Shown in pieces: positions 11,761 to 51,616 of a stretch of DNA of 64,000 bases. This DNA is from Lepisosteus oculatus (taxonomy: Eukaryota; Chordata; Actinopteri; Semionotiformes; Lepisosteidae), in NCBI RefSeq assembly GCF_040954835.1, contig NC_090714.1:6126501-6190500 (forward strand), given 5' to 3'. The notes below the pieces were generated by a model. It was given only the letters and a program-made list of their open reading frames with translations. It was not told the origin of the DNA and made no database searches. A program made the translations under genes and the position numbers. Each line of letters begins with the position of its first letter. Positions within the stretch are counted from its first letter, which is position 1.

Positions 11761-13957
11761 CAGTCGCGTGCAGGATAAAATATGTCTGGAACGCCTTCCC
11801 GGTTCCTGGGACAAAACAGAAAACGGTCCGACGAGATCGCCGATCAGTCGCTGGATAGGCAAAGGTCTAGCTTCATTTGTAAACGCATTTCATTTGCAAA
11901 TGTAATTGTAAGTGTTTATGCTGAGGTATTTTGTGATTTTTTCGCACCAGAAAAAGTCAGTGCTCAGATGCAGGGGAACTGCTCTTCCTCTTGTTACAAG
12001 AAGCCTTAAAGACACCTTTTGCAGAGGGGAACCCCTTATCTTCCTTCTGCGGTTATTTCCGGGCATTCTCATGCTTCAAGGCAGTGATGACATTATCAAA
12101 CGATAAATGAGCCGGAGTGGGACACATCCTTCAGAACAGGCACAGTGCTGGGAAAGCAGGTCAGGCCTCCCAGAGACTCAGACAGCTGCTGCATTCGTCT
12201 CATAATTGAGAGCCTTTCTGTTTGACTAAAAATGAAAGCTAGGCTTGTGTACTGTAACGGTTCGACTGAAGGAGAGAACTGCAAGAAATCAGACAAACGG
12301 CTAAATAAAGAACACTACAATTAAGTTTTCATGCTTGCATGCACCTGTTAACATGAGTACTAGTGCTCATGTACTTCAAGTTAATTGTCTAGACCATTTT
12401 ATCAACTGCTTGCCTGTGTTTGACTTCTCAGTAAATTGAGGCCAGGGTTTACTGACATGAGGTTAAGAACCTATGTATTAAGCTTAAATGGTGAACACTC
12501 TTAAACTATTCATTAAAATCTACACGTCAACTAGCTGCTCTTTTAAATGTGCACAATAAGTAAAATGGCCTCCTGTTTGTGACCCAACGTTCCTTTGGTC
12601 TGCAGTGCAGTTTTACGCGTTTAGAACCTTTTCCAACTTTATAATCAAAAGGTACTTGAAGGCTGTGCCAGTGATCCTGTATTTGAAGTTTTAAAAAAGT
12701 GCGTGATCTTGTGCAGCGAGATTACCACCCCATACGCTGTGCTTATTGTGGATTAAAGTACTGATCAAGGTGGACAGATGGAAGAATTTGAAGTACAGAA
12801 ATGTCTGACTCTGTGAGGCAGTGCAGTGATGGGATGACGTGACCCTTGTCTTCTGTGCTCTACCGCTCTGAATAAGCAGGACATGTCCAGTTCCCAGCAG
12901 CATCATGCTCTGTAACTCCAGCAGGCACACACATTTCACAGGCCTGAAGGCCTGTATGTTTACAAAGGGCTTCCAGTTCTGTGCTCTTCTGTGAGTCTTT
13001 TCTGGGCTCAGTCTGTACAGTCAGACTCAGAGCACATAAAACAGGGAGGAAGAGACAGACTCCTTCTTACCACTATTTAAAGCTCATTACAGGTCCTATA
13101 TTAGACCTCAGTAGTGTTTTAGAGGGCAGAGCAGAGCTAATTTATTGAGGAGCAGAGGATGGGATTCTGTTGGGGAAAACAGTAGAGACTGAGGGCAATC
13201 ATTCATGACCTTCACCCCTGCTTTCTTCCGGTTGGAACGATAATAAACGTCTCTCGTGACAGTGAAGTGCATCGATTATCAGCAAGAATGACTTCCTGAG
13301 CTGTGGTGTCTCTCTTCGCGGGGGGAAAGGAGCACTATGCAAGCTGAGGAGATCACTGCTCTTTCAGGTTCATTGCTCCATTTCATCTTATGAATATAAT
13401 GTCATGCAGATGCATTAATGCATTGTTTCTTAGCAATTTGTTTGCCAAGTTAAGTTTAAAAGAGAGGCAGTGTAGGCAGATGTTGTATTGCACTCTTTTC
13501 AGTCAGAGTAACACACTTCAGTTTCCCTTCCTAACACAAACCACCATACCAGTCATCATTTTTTTTGTTACCAATTGATATGTACTGTATGTGGTGTAAA
13601 TAAGGCCGTGTCATAGTCTGGCAGTGCTGATCAGGGATTTAGACTGAGTGGACGCGGATTTTATAATCTGATCTCTTTAGGGTTACAGCGGTGCTTACAG
13701 ATATACTTCACCAACGTTTGAAGTATAAAGCACGGCTTATGAGTAGGCCTGAAGCAAGTGACATTTAAATGATTAATTGGATGCATCATGCTGATGTGCC
13801 TAACATGGGGACAAAATGGAGTGATATTCCAGCCTTGCTGCGTTCGTGTATGTTAACTTGGAGATAGATAATGGAATCGGGCCGTTTTCCATAGGACATG
13901 GCAAATGTAGCTTTCGCCCCCGCCCTGCTGCAGCTAGCAGCAAGCTCTCCTGACATT

Positions 13958-30458
<16,501 letters not shown>

Positions 30459-30841
30459 CGACGGCTTCCCGCACGGGGCGGGGGGGCGCATCCTGTAGAA
30501 TCTCACCTTTTCTAGGAAAGAACCCTTTTATACTCCGCGGGACGAATCCGAAGAGCAGCACTTTTTGTCGGCTTTTTGTTTTTAACAGAGAGACTTGTCC
30601 TGCCAAATATTTTTGTGGGGGCGCTTTGCACTTTTTTTTACGTGCCGTGTCAGAGCAGCTGAGGCGGGGGGGGGGCCGTGCGAGATGACGCCGAAGCTTC
30701 CGGGGAGCGGAGAAGACGCGCAGACCAGGGGTGATCACCCCCCCGCCACCGTCCCCTCACCCAGACTGCGCTCACCTGCGACAGATCAGACAGGCAAAAC
30801 GGTTGATGTCGGCTCCATTCCAGCTTCTCCCAGTGGCTTGA

Positions 30842-30898
30842 CGGGATCGGGAGATCGGAGGATCAGCGGATCAGCGGATCGGCGGATCAAGGGATCAT
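30842..30898. repeat. GATC-rich short tandem repeat
   Basis: Units of about 8-10 bp built on GCGGATCA recur, giving seven GATC sites in 57 bp. It lies in the capn15 3' UTR. Confidence 0.6.
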
Positions 30899-32110
30899 GC
30901 CAACCACTGAGCCCGCATTTGCATTGTCGTGCTGCCCCTTTGACAGAACTGTCACTGCCGCCCCACTCACAAGATGAACTCTCTGGAGCCACCATCTATG
31001 GATCAGTAGCCTGTCTGGGGAATGAGAAGACATGAGAAAGACCGAGTGGATGGGGCCACCCCTTTGAGAGAATCTTAGTGCCGCTACGGAGTTTTTACTG
31101 CGCTGCACAGCTGCGGTGGAATATAAGCAAGTCCAGCAGTGCAGCTTTCTGTTCTCATGGTGTTCTGAACCCGTTTGGCACAATTAGAGCCAGATGGATT
31201 CATGGGTACAACGTGTTTTTATTGTTTTCACTGTCGAATTCTCAACATAACACACTCTTGCCAAAGAGTGTTTCCTCAGGTTCACAAAACATGCCTGCAT
31301 TGTTCCTTCACCCACAGATCTCTTAACTCGGTGTGCCTGGGGCTCCCAGTGCGCGCCGAATATCACTGACCGTATATAGTCTTTTAAATGCATAGAAATG
31401 CTGGGAGGGCTGCTGTCACTGAGATCTTAAAGATTGTACGTGAAGGACGATAGAGTGGCCAGTGCTTGCATTTCGCAGACTTAATGGCCAAACGCTAATT
31501 GGTCATCCAAAGGAAAGAAAAATCCAGATTCTTTCCACTCTTTCTTCAGTCTTGATCAGTAACCTGTGGATCTGTTTTCTTTGTTGCACACTTGTGCTTT
31601 TTTCCCCACTATGTAGAATGAGAAACATACTTTGTACGAAAGATACAGTAGTAGTCTTGATGAGATCCTCTACTAGCGAAAGCATGCCGTTTTCGTTTTT
31701 CACTGCCTTTTTGCTCTCTGTTTTTTATTTTTGCTGCGATTTGATTTTGGGCTATTTCCAGCTAAACCCCTCCTCTTTGATCCCCAGCCGTCTTTTTTCC
31801 TAGAGGCTGTGACTGACTCAAAGGTTGCGAATGTCTTGCTGGGGTTAGAAGTGTTAAGAGGCTGGGGGAAGGTGGTCAGCGAGGTGGAATCCTGCAAGAT
31901 CACCTGAAGTGCCACAGGCTGGCCTCCTGCGCAGTCGGAGTCACTTCCAAATCCGCACTTGTTTCGAAAGGGTCTCAGTGCACCGTGGAAATAACAGGGG
32001 AGACCAGCTGTCTAAATTATACAGTTAAAACTTGTCGAAGAAGACCGTCCATTACTTTTGGCTGACAGGTTTGAGATAACTGACAGGCGGCTATGACAAC
32101 TGTTTAATCA

Positions 32111-32116
32111 AATAAA
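32111..32116 (+). terminator. Candidate capn15 polyadenylation signal (proximal)
   Basis: A consensus AATAAA lies about 1.65 kb after the capn15 stop and is followed by TG-containing sequence. Whether it is used cannot be told from sequence alone. Confidence 0.3.
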
Positions 32117-34859
32117 ATGTTCTGTATGCTCAAAGAAATGAGGAGCATGAAAAGTAACACAGAGTGTGCCTGAACCGAGCACAGTGCACTAAGCTTTGTA
32201 GTAGAGGGATCAGAATGTTGTCTGCCGGTGTGTTAGATACCGTACAGTATAAACTCTGCCTCTCGAATGGCCTAGCCTTCCTCTGGCTCTGTGAAGCGGT
32301 TTGTGTTCTGTTGTGGGTGTTCGACAGCACTTGGTACTCAGAGGAGGGTCATCTTTAAAAGCCTGTCTTAGGGATCCACACCATCGCCCAGTCCAGCTGC
32401 TGGGAGCAGAATTGGTAGAGACAGACAGTAGAAAGCTAGGAGGAGAGGAAGAGAGCTTTGTCAGCTACACATAGAAACGCAGGGCTCCTTTCCGTCCTGA
32501 CATCTTAATGCTCCATCTCCATGTCATTCCCCCTTCCTCTCATATTAACTTCGAACAGTGACGGAGCCTCGTTTCGGGGACCGGTTTGTTAATATTTGAT
32601 GACTTCAGTGCAGAAAAGCAAAGTGCTCTTTAGGAGTGCCGCCTCAAAGAAAGTCATTTATCTCCAAGGGGTTCGGATTAAAGCCACAATGGTATGAAAT
32701 GGGTTTTAAATTGCTTTTAAAAAATTGATTTTTTTTCTCCCTCCCGTTAACGTTATGGTTTGTCATTTTTCTGTCATTTTAACTTGGCACGTTGTCAAAC
32801 TGAACGACCTGTTAGCTGTTCTTAAACCCGAGATGAGCTGTAGGAAATCGAGATCCAAGTCTGTGGTTGGCATTGAGCCCCGTCTCAAGCACATGACCGT
32901 TTAAGCAGCAGTAAAGTGAAAGGTTCGAGCTGGTTCGTTTTGGGGGGGCTTTTTAAAGCAAAACGGTTTGATAAAACCGGTGTGCAGGATTCCGAATGTT
33001 CAGATGAACACCTCTTAATTAATAAATGGATCTAATTATTCACTTAATTGAATCAGGACTTAGGGAGGTAGGGATGTAAAGATCCCTCTCTGAAACCCGC
33101 TGAATGTTGGCCCTTCATCACCTCAGATCAAGAGCACCTCCATCCAGAAACTGGGCTTTGAAAGAGAGCTCCTGCACTGACTGTGAAGCGGTCCCTTATC
33201 TGAGCTGACTCAGTCAGTCGCCGGTCTCGTGTTTTTAATACAGGCCCTGTCAATCTCGGCTCAGGGAGCTGTTGTCTCTGGGATCAGAGGCGCTGTTTTC
33301 TCAGCTGTTTAGGAAATGGTGTTTTCCTGAATCATTATTGGGTCAACATCCAGACATACCCCAGCGCAGGAAGCCCCCTGGAAATAATATCACAAGCCCT
33401 GCTGGGCTGTTTTAGAATTTAATATGAAGACACCAGTAAAGTCAGTAAAGCCTTGCGCCCCTTATCCTTTTATTGGTCAACCAAACCGAAAGACATTCTC
33501 TCAGTCTGACATCTTAAATGAAGGTTAAATAGATTATTTTGGAAATCGATCTCTTTTCTTTGTAGAAAGCTCTCCAGAGGACACAGCTTATGGAGTCGTC
33601 TTTCACTCGGAGGCAGGTTCTGTTCCTAAAAATATCCGGACTGGGAAGCTGCAGCTTCCAGGGCAGAACCTTGGGTTAAAATGTGGACTCAGGGCAGCCA
33701 CAGAAAAGAAGAAGGATCTTCCTTACCCATTCCACCCCACCCCACCCCCACAGCAAAACACGAGCAAGAGTGTCGTTAGAGTCCTGGCAGAACACAACCG
33801 CGTCTGTTGAACGTTGGCTTGGGCTGGTGATCTAGAGAATGAAGATTAAAATGGAATAAAGAAAGAGTTTCTTGTCAAGGAAACTAAACCTATTAATAAG
33901 TAAACATCGCCAGGACAGATCAAAAGTATCCCCTGACTGGGAGGGTGTCATTATCTGGCCTGAAGCAGTACTGATAATGTGACTGGAACTCCAAAGCACA
34001 CTTCAGACGTTTTAAATAAAAAAGATGTTTTCTTTTATCAGCTGACAGTGCTAAGACTCTGTCTTGCTCATTGGCTGGGTGTGTGTTACCAACTAAACAG
34101 AAAATCTGACTGCTCAAATTGAAAAGCTGGCATTATTTATAGGGAGGCCCTGAGAGACTTCTGCTCCTGGCTTTTTTGTTCTCGGAAACATAACCATCAC
34201 CTCATTTTCTTTTTTGCCGAAAAAGATGTTACACTGTCCCTGTAGCATACATGTCTGTGGGCTCACCAGCTGTCCATTTTCATTCATGAATATTTATATC
34301 AGAGAAAAGCACAAGAAAACTACTGTTTCCTGTCTTCATCAAGCTAACATGCTAAACGTGTGTATTTGTTCTTTTTTCTGATGTGTAAGGTTGGACGTCT
34401 ACCCACTGGGGAGTTAAAAGATTAAATGCAAGGGGAGACATTTTGTAAAAGCTGAAGAAACTGGTTGTTTCAGAACTCTGCATAAAGCAGCTGGGTGAAA
34501 TTTGTCCACCAACAAGCCCTTTAAAAACATCTCCAGTGAATAGAAGCCTGTTACAAACTACCCTTTAAGTAAGACGTACACCCCTGATTTCTGTGGAGAA
34601 TGTCCAGTGACTGTGTCTTCTCAAGCTGCAGGTTCCGAAGCATGGTTTTCCTCCTTTTTTGTAAGTTGTACAGGCACACCTAATCTTTGCCAAGCTGTGA
34701 ATAGTTTTATCTTGTAAAATATATAATATAACAAAATCAAAATAAAATGAAACACTATCAGGCAGGAATGTGATATATGGACTATTTTATCAATTTTAGG
34801 AAAGAAACAGATCTCTATGTATGTATGGGTAGTTTGCAAACTCAGGTTCTAAAGGACCA

Positions 34860-34865
34860 AATAAA
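34860..34865 (+). terminator. Candidate capn15 polyadenylation signal (distal)
   Basis: An AATAAA is followed at once by a T/G-rich stretch (GTTTTGTTTTTT), a good downstream element. It lies 4.4 kb after the capn15 stop, so it would need a long 3' UTR. Confidence 0.3.
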
Positions 34866-36477
34866 GTTTTGTTTTTTAATTAAAAAAAATAACTTGGCGT
34901 TTTTTTTTTCCAGCGTCGGTACATTGTCTCCAGTTTAATTTGAGTCTCTCTCTCTGGCTCCATTTCAGACTTTCAGTAACTACTTCATTGAGATTGATTT
35001 GCCAAAACCTTTTATTTCATGACTTGCCCAATTATTTCCTCCTGTGAGATTCTTGGCCGCAAGGGTGTAAATACAGAGTGTGCCCACTAGAGGGGGCGCT
35101 TCTCACTCGAGTTCCACAGGTGGTGAGGAAACGATGTACGGTAGCACAGAAAGACCCCCATCTATTCCCAGAAGTGTCTGTCACACCTCAGCCATCTGGA
35201 ATCCCTAACCTCCAGGAAAGGGTGGAGGAGGGAGCATCTGGGTATTAATAGAACAGAAAGGGAATTACTGGAGGAACTCTTTGGCTTCGTGCAGGGGATT
35301 GTAAATTCAGCCCAGAGAGCTGTCACTCACCTCTACAGTGCCCTGCCCCACAAGCAGCACTTTCTCCGACACCGACAACTCGGCATTCCCACTACAGAAC
35401 CTGAAAGGTAGGTGGCGGCTTTTTTAAAATCTCTAGTTTGTGGTTCCTTTAAAAAAACAATCCGAGAGACTTCCAGCCTATGGACATCACCATTGTCGTG
35501 CTCTTGGTGGGATGCCGACACTATCCTCGGTGTGTTTCCTTGGTGCTTTAGCTGTGGGAGTGTGATGAGGGTAGGTCAAGCTGTTCCACAGCCCCCCGCA
35601 GTCTCGTGTTTGAGGGCTTTGAGTTTTTACAGGGGGAGAGTGCTCCAGCGCTCCATAAAAGGACTGTTTTTTATGGGAGTGAAGTCAGTCGTGCTGCTGG
35701 ATCCTTCGTTTCCAAAGCTGAACGCACAGGGCGATCCCTAGCCCAGCTGCCCGAAGCTCGACCCTCGGTAATCAGTCTGGGATCTCTACAGCCCTGGGAG
35801 TCTTGCGATTTTCTTGGCTGTCCTCTTCTTTTGAAAGCTGGCCGCATTGCCCGAACCTTCCAAGTTACAGTTAAGAACTTGACCTCCTCCGTGACTTTGA
35901 AATAATTCAATCTTGTTGTGTTCTCGGGGTGCAGTCACGAATCGGGCATTCAGAGCAGGCGAAACTTAGGAGGAGACCCCTTTTGACTTTAAATGTTTCA
36001 GTTTGATTGTCATGTGAAAAATGTACCGTGGATCTAGTGAACAAAAGTTGGATAGCTTGTGACAAATACATTACCAATTGGGCTCCAAGCCCTGATTTGC
36101 TGTACCCTATAGTGCAACAATTTGGAAGGTCTTGTGGCTTCTGTTTCCCACTAGACAGCCTTCGAAAGCATGTCAAAGAATTCTGACCCCAGCCCTGCCT
36201 GTCATAAATGGGACTGACCTCAGACATCTGAGGATATGCAGATGAATGCTATTTTGTTTGCCGTGCAGTCAAAATAGTTTTCTGAATTTGTTCCCGTTTC
36301 TTTTGCGATGGGAGTGAAATCTCTTTTCGGCCTCATTTCGTAAAAGCTTTTTTTTCCCCCAACTGCAAACGTGGTCTGTGCTCCTTCGAGCGATATATCT
36401 TAATGATCACACACCAAGCACTTCGCAAAACTGCCTCTTGCTCTGGCTCGCTCCTACAGCGTGGTTTGGTGCTGAGA

Positions 36478-47279
<10,802 letters not shown>

Positions 47280-47368
47280 ACTAGAATGTAGACTTTTCTT
47301 TTTACTTGCTTGGAGTCTAACATTTTGTCGCACGTATACTATATATAGTTCCAAATAGGGCTTATGAA

Positions 47369-47374
47369 AATAAA
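47369..47374 (+). terminator. mss51: mss51 polyadenylation signal
   Basis: A consensus AATAAA lies 90 bp after the mss51 stop. It is the first such hexamer downstream, which gives a short 3' UTR. Confidence 0.6.
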
Positions 47375-47410
47375 GAATACAGTGGATTAGTCGATAATTA
47401 AAACAAGTAA

Positions 47411-48115
47411 TCATAACCCCCGAATTGTAAAGGTCCCTGAGTTCTTTGTTCTCTGTCACAGCTTTGGTGAAAACAGAAGTCAGACACACTGAGTTAAACA
47501 AATATTTATTAATAATGACAATACACACTAACCCCCCCCATATACATACAGTACAACAAGTTTTGTTATTTAAAGTACATACTTACATGCAAGGTGTCCC
47601 AGAGGTTTAAATCCTGACCCACTAAAAAACTCCAGACTGCTACCAAGTATTCAAATCCTCTCTAACAACTGGAAAAAGTCCAAAATTAAATAAAACTGCC
47701 TTCTAAACCAAGAGAGTACAACCTACAGTTAAACCTGGGTGCTACAAAATGAATGGGAACCTATCTTCCTGGTTCCAAAAATTCCTCCACTGACCAGGAG
47801 AGGCTGTTTTTAACCTAGGGATTCTCTACACAGGAAACTCTATCAGAGTGTCCTAAAAACAACAGAATGGCAGGCTCTCTTAACAAGGTTCATATACTTA
47901 ACTCTGTTTTGTACAGACAACCTGGTCAAGGACGACCTCTGGCCTGGCATACGCATTTTTCCTCTTTCTGCTCCTTCTTTCTTTTCCTCTCTGCCCTCTG
48001 TCTGTCTCACATTTTTGGCTGGTTTCCTGCTGATGACACTTTTCATTTTTCAATAATCGTTCACCCAGAACTTCATTAAAACAAGGTAAGCCAGCCAACT
48101 CCTTTTAAAAGTGTC
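47411..48115. repeat. Unclassified interspersed repeat, family B, second copy
   Basis: Same block order and orientation as 4148-4920. It lies just after the mss51 poly(A) signal, so it may form part of longer mss51 3' ends. Confidence 0.6.
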
Positions 48116-49164
48116 TCACACCCAGCACAGCGACATAAACACCAGAGTTTCTTTCATCCTTTGAACCTCCCGAGAACTTCAGATGTTTACCCTAGTCAAG
48201 TGTTAACCGTTGTATCTAAATTCATCAAGACATCAATAGCCACTTCTAGGGACTGTAACTATATGCACAGACAAATAGTCACAGACTTATCTGTATTGTC
48301 TTCCTGCATTTCTAACAGTATTTTCTAATACATTCTGCTCATTGTTGTCTGTTACTTAGTAAAAACAACAATGAGTCTTTTTGAACATCTTTCGTGCGTA
48401 AGATGTGTAATGAATTATCGGAGACGTCTACGAGGGGACCTGATTCAAATTCCTCCAATGCGCCCAGCGAGTGAAACATGAGTCGGAAGTAAGCCCGGTG
48501 AGGACAGGCGGCATTTCTGGAACACGCATTGCCACATTGTTGAAGCTGCTGCTGTATACGGGCTCTTTTCAAATGCATGGTCGAATAAGAGCCTCAGATC
48601 AAGCAATCTAAACATTTGTAAACTTCATCATTGTCTTAACTAGTTAAAGGTACTGTTGTTCAGGGTGTCAGTGTGGCTTATGTAGTGTTAGAAGGTGATT
48701 TAACAAGTGTGTGCTGCAGAAAACACTACACCCTCGGACAATTACACGCTAATAGCACATTTGCCACTTTCAACAGAAGAAACATAAGCCTCTTTGACAG
48801 CCTAAACAGGGATCTCACCCTTTTTTTTTTCTGGTGTGAACAGGTCAACTCTGTTATCGGACCCCTGCTTTAGAGAAAGCGGTTTATCACTTTGAACATT
48901 TGAATCTCATTTTCTTCTTCCAACTCATTTTCAATGCGCCCTTCTTGAAAGAGCCGATTGAGCAGAGAACGGTTAACAGCAGCTCATAGAGTGGCGTTTG
49001 TTACAGGGCGTGTGTGTGGGGTCTGTATCGTATACAGGCAGACCAGACAATTTTCATAAAGCTTGTCTCCTGGGCTGTATTAAAACACTACCTCCTTTAC
49101 GTTTCACTTGCCAGGGGACGTTTATCAGGACATCAAATCATTCCCCCATCCTCACATCAAATGC

Positions 49165-49345
49165 AGAGTTTTCTACCATCAGGGCTTGATCCTGATTCTG
49201 TACATCTTTAAGAAAATAAGGGATTAGTCAGCTCTTCCTCATTGCAGAAAGGAAAAATCTAGTTTTTCACCTCTAGTTATCAGCATTCCCTCTTTAATTT
49301 ATGAAGATTGACTCCCCAAAATTTGTAAAAAGTCCTCTGAATCAA
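49165..49345 (+). repeat. Diverged local duplicate, copy 1
   Basis: TTGATCCTGATTCTGTACATC, then AGAAAGGAAAAATC, then TTTAATTTATGAAG appear in the same order as at 49825-49980. It is intergenic with no coding signal. Confidence 0.5.
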
Positions 49346-49824
49346 GTGAAGTATAGGCTTGGAATGAGCACAAAATAAGCTGCACAAAACTGAAAGTCAC
49401 CCTTTTTGCAGAGGTGGCAGGAGCCAAAGGCTGGAAGGGAAGAGGAAAGAGGAGCAGATACAGTAGGTTCACCTGAGGGAACCCATTTTACTACCATTCC
49501 TCTGAAACAGGAGGTGATGCAGCAAAGCGTCCAGAGAGCGCATTACTGCGTTTTTACTTCAAATCAACACACAGGTTGCGTAATAAACAAAATTGCAAAA
49601 AGCAGACCCCGCTGTTTTCCTGTGGTGTTTCAAGTTCTGAATATGTTCAACTAGATAAAATAAACATACCGTTGAAGTGTGTCATTTTAATGTGTTTTAA
49701 AGCCTTGAAACAGCACAAATATGAAATGGTTTCTGTACAAAATAATTACATTTCCTAGTATTAGAAAGCATTCTTTTCACCAAGCACATTAATTTACAGA
49801 GAGCTTTAAAATAGCAAACATGGG

Positions 49825-49980
49825 GGTTGGTCCTGATTTTATATATCTTCAAGAAAATGATAGATTAGTCCTCATTGTAAAAAAGCAGAAAGGAAAAATG
49901 TCGTTTTTAACCTCTGCTTAATCAGCACTCCCTTTAATTTATGTAGAAGAATTACCCAAAATCTGTCAAATAAAAATGAT
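49825..49980 (+). repeat. Diverged local duplicate, copy 2
   Basis: TTGGTCCTGATTTTATATATC, AGAAAGGAAAAATG and TTTAATTTATGTAG follow the order of the copy about 650 bp upstream. Confidence 0.5.
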
Positions 49981-50639
49981 TGTATACAGTAACACCACCT
50001 GTTAGGTTTTGTCTGAGATGGATGAATATTTTAACATCTAACTCCCAGTGCTCCAGGGCAATTTCCAGTTCCAGCTGTCCTTGTGTGTGTCACCAGAAGC
50101 GAATTGCTCCTGTCCTCACCTGCTTAAATGCGCATGATGAATTCATTCTGCTGGAAGGTTTCTTTTTAAACAGTCCGAGAGATCTGCACCCAGGCTTTGT
50201 TGGAGTGTGTTGGAGAGAGGGTCGATGCTGTGGTCAGGATTAGGACTGATGGGAATTCCTGAGGCGACGGTTATGGCCGGGAGCTGAATTTAGTGACGTT
50301 TATTCTAACATAATTTACGCTGATTAATTTTTTCCCTAATCTTATTTCGCATGTGCCTGGCCCTCTTCGCCCTCTTGTGTTTCAGAGGTGACGGATGTCT
50401 GTTGCTCTTTCTTTTCACCTGAGTTCTGACCTGTTTTGCCCGAGCAGGTGAAGGTCCTGTTTCCTCCTGTCCTCTCCTGTTGCCGATTCAAACAGACATA
50501 CTGATTTCAGACACTGTTTCTTGTTGTTCGTGCACGTTTGCGCAAACTTGAAGGGAAATATGACATTTTTAACCACTCTGCAATGCCTGTAGTCTTGCCC
50601 TTAAAAACAGTACACAACCCTGTATAACTATAACCTGTA

Positions 50640-50822
50640 ACTATAACAAGTTAAAGGTTTATTCCGTGCCGAAAAGAGAAAAAAGGAAACACAACTGTTG
50701 AGCCTTCTTTGGGTGTGACACCTTCTTGACATGTTGTGTTTCCTTTCTACTCTTTTCAGCATGGAAAAGACCTTAAACTTTGGGGCCTACGCATGTGGAC
50801 GCAGCTCCCTACTTGAACTACG
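50640..50822. repeat. Foldback element, diverged copy
   Basis: Left arm AACAAGTTAAAGGTTTATTC, middle TGAGCCTTCTTTGG, right arm CTCTTTTCAGCATGGAAAAG and then GCATGTGGACGCAGCTCCCT. The two arms pair imperfectly. Confidence 0.6.
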
Positions 50823-51616
50823 TATCAAGTTATCCATCCAGAGTTTTGGATCATAATTCCTGAGAACCTTCAAGAAAAAGAAGACGAACTAATAGCTGTA
50901 CAAGCAGGGACAAGTTGTATGTATAGCATGACTGGGCACACCACCCTTTCATTTTGAAATGAAATTCTAAAGAAAGGCAAGGTAGAGTGACAAATACCGG
51001 AAAGAATTCAGGATTGAGGAGGGAACAAATTAAGAGGTTTTTTTTTTAACAAATGGAACCCCCAATTATTGTTATTGTACATCTCCTTTGTTTTTGTCTG
51101 ACGTTCTGGCCCTGAACAAGAAGAGAAATAGAAACAAATTCAGAGCTGTCCTCCTCAGCTTTTCATGGTGCTGCCTCATAAATCGGCTCATGCACATTTT
51201 TCCAAAGCCTTCCAGCACAATCGGTCACAAATGCCCTGAAACATGTTTTGGGAATAAGCACAGAGAGCTGTTAACGGGAAGCATCGCCGTCGCCAGTGTG
51301 AATTAATAGGAAAATTCTTGTGGAGCTTGAATTCAATTAGAAAGCTGGACTGCTACGGATGAAGTTGTTTTGGTTGGGTTTTATTTCTCATTCCCACATC
51401 CTTTCTACCGATACAAACATCACCATCAAAATCAGAATCCCTCTAGAAATCTAATTGCATGGAATCAGGTGCCAGCTTAAGCAGGAGGAAGTAGAGACAG
51501 ACAAGACCCCTGTGGGCAAAAGCGTAGCACGGAGACTGTCAGTAACACTAGGACAGGATTTAGAGGAAGGAGTAAAGGAGGAAACAGGAAAGCTGAGCAC
51601 AGAGGTGTCTCCGGAC

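Larger units (their letters stand above)
8806..13957. other. No coding exon recognised upstream of the first visible capn15 exon
   Basis: I looked for the exon that should precede residue 1 of the visible capn15 part, the family segment just before the [10 protein letters not shown] block, and found none. The stretch holds one repeat copy (10355-10530) and a CpG patch (11590-11760). Confidence 0.45.
30459..36477 (+). other. capn15 3' UTR and capn15-mss51 intergenic region
   Basis: No coding exon is recognised here. The first part is GC-rich 3' UTR with a GATC-rich minirepeat at 30842-30898. The rest is AT-richer and free of obvious SINEs, unlike the introns. A possible noncoding first exon of mss51 could end at the donor-like CTGAAAG|GTAGGT at 35410-35411, but this is weak. 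Confidence 0.6.

Noticed and set aside
11546-11858. Frames of 70-100 codons in the CpG patch
   Set aside because: They are explained by high GC content, and the residues show no likeness to calpain-15 or any other family I know.
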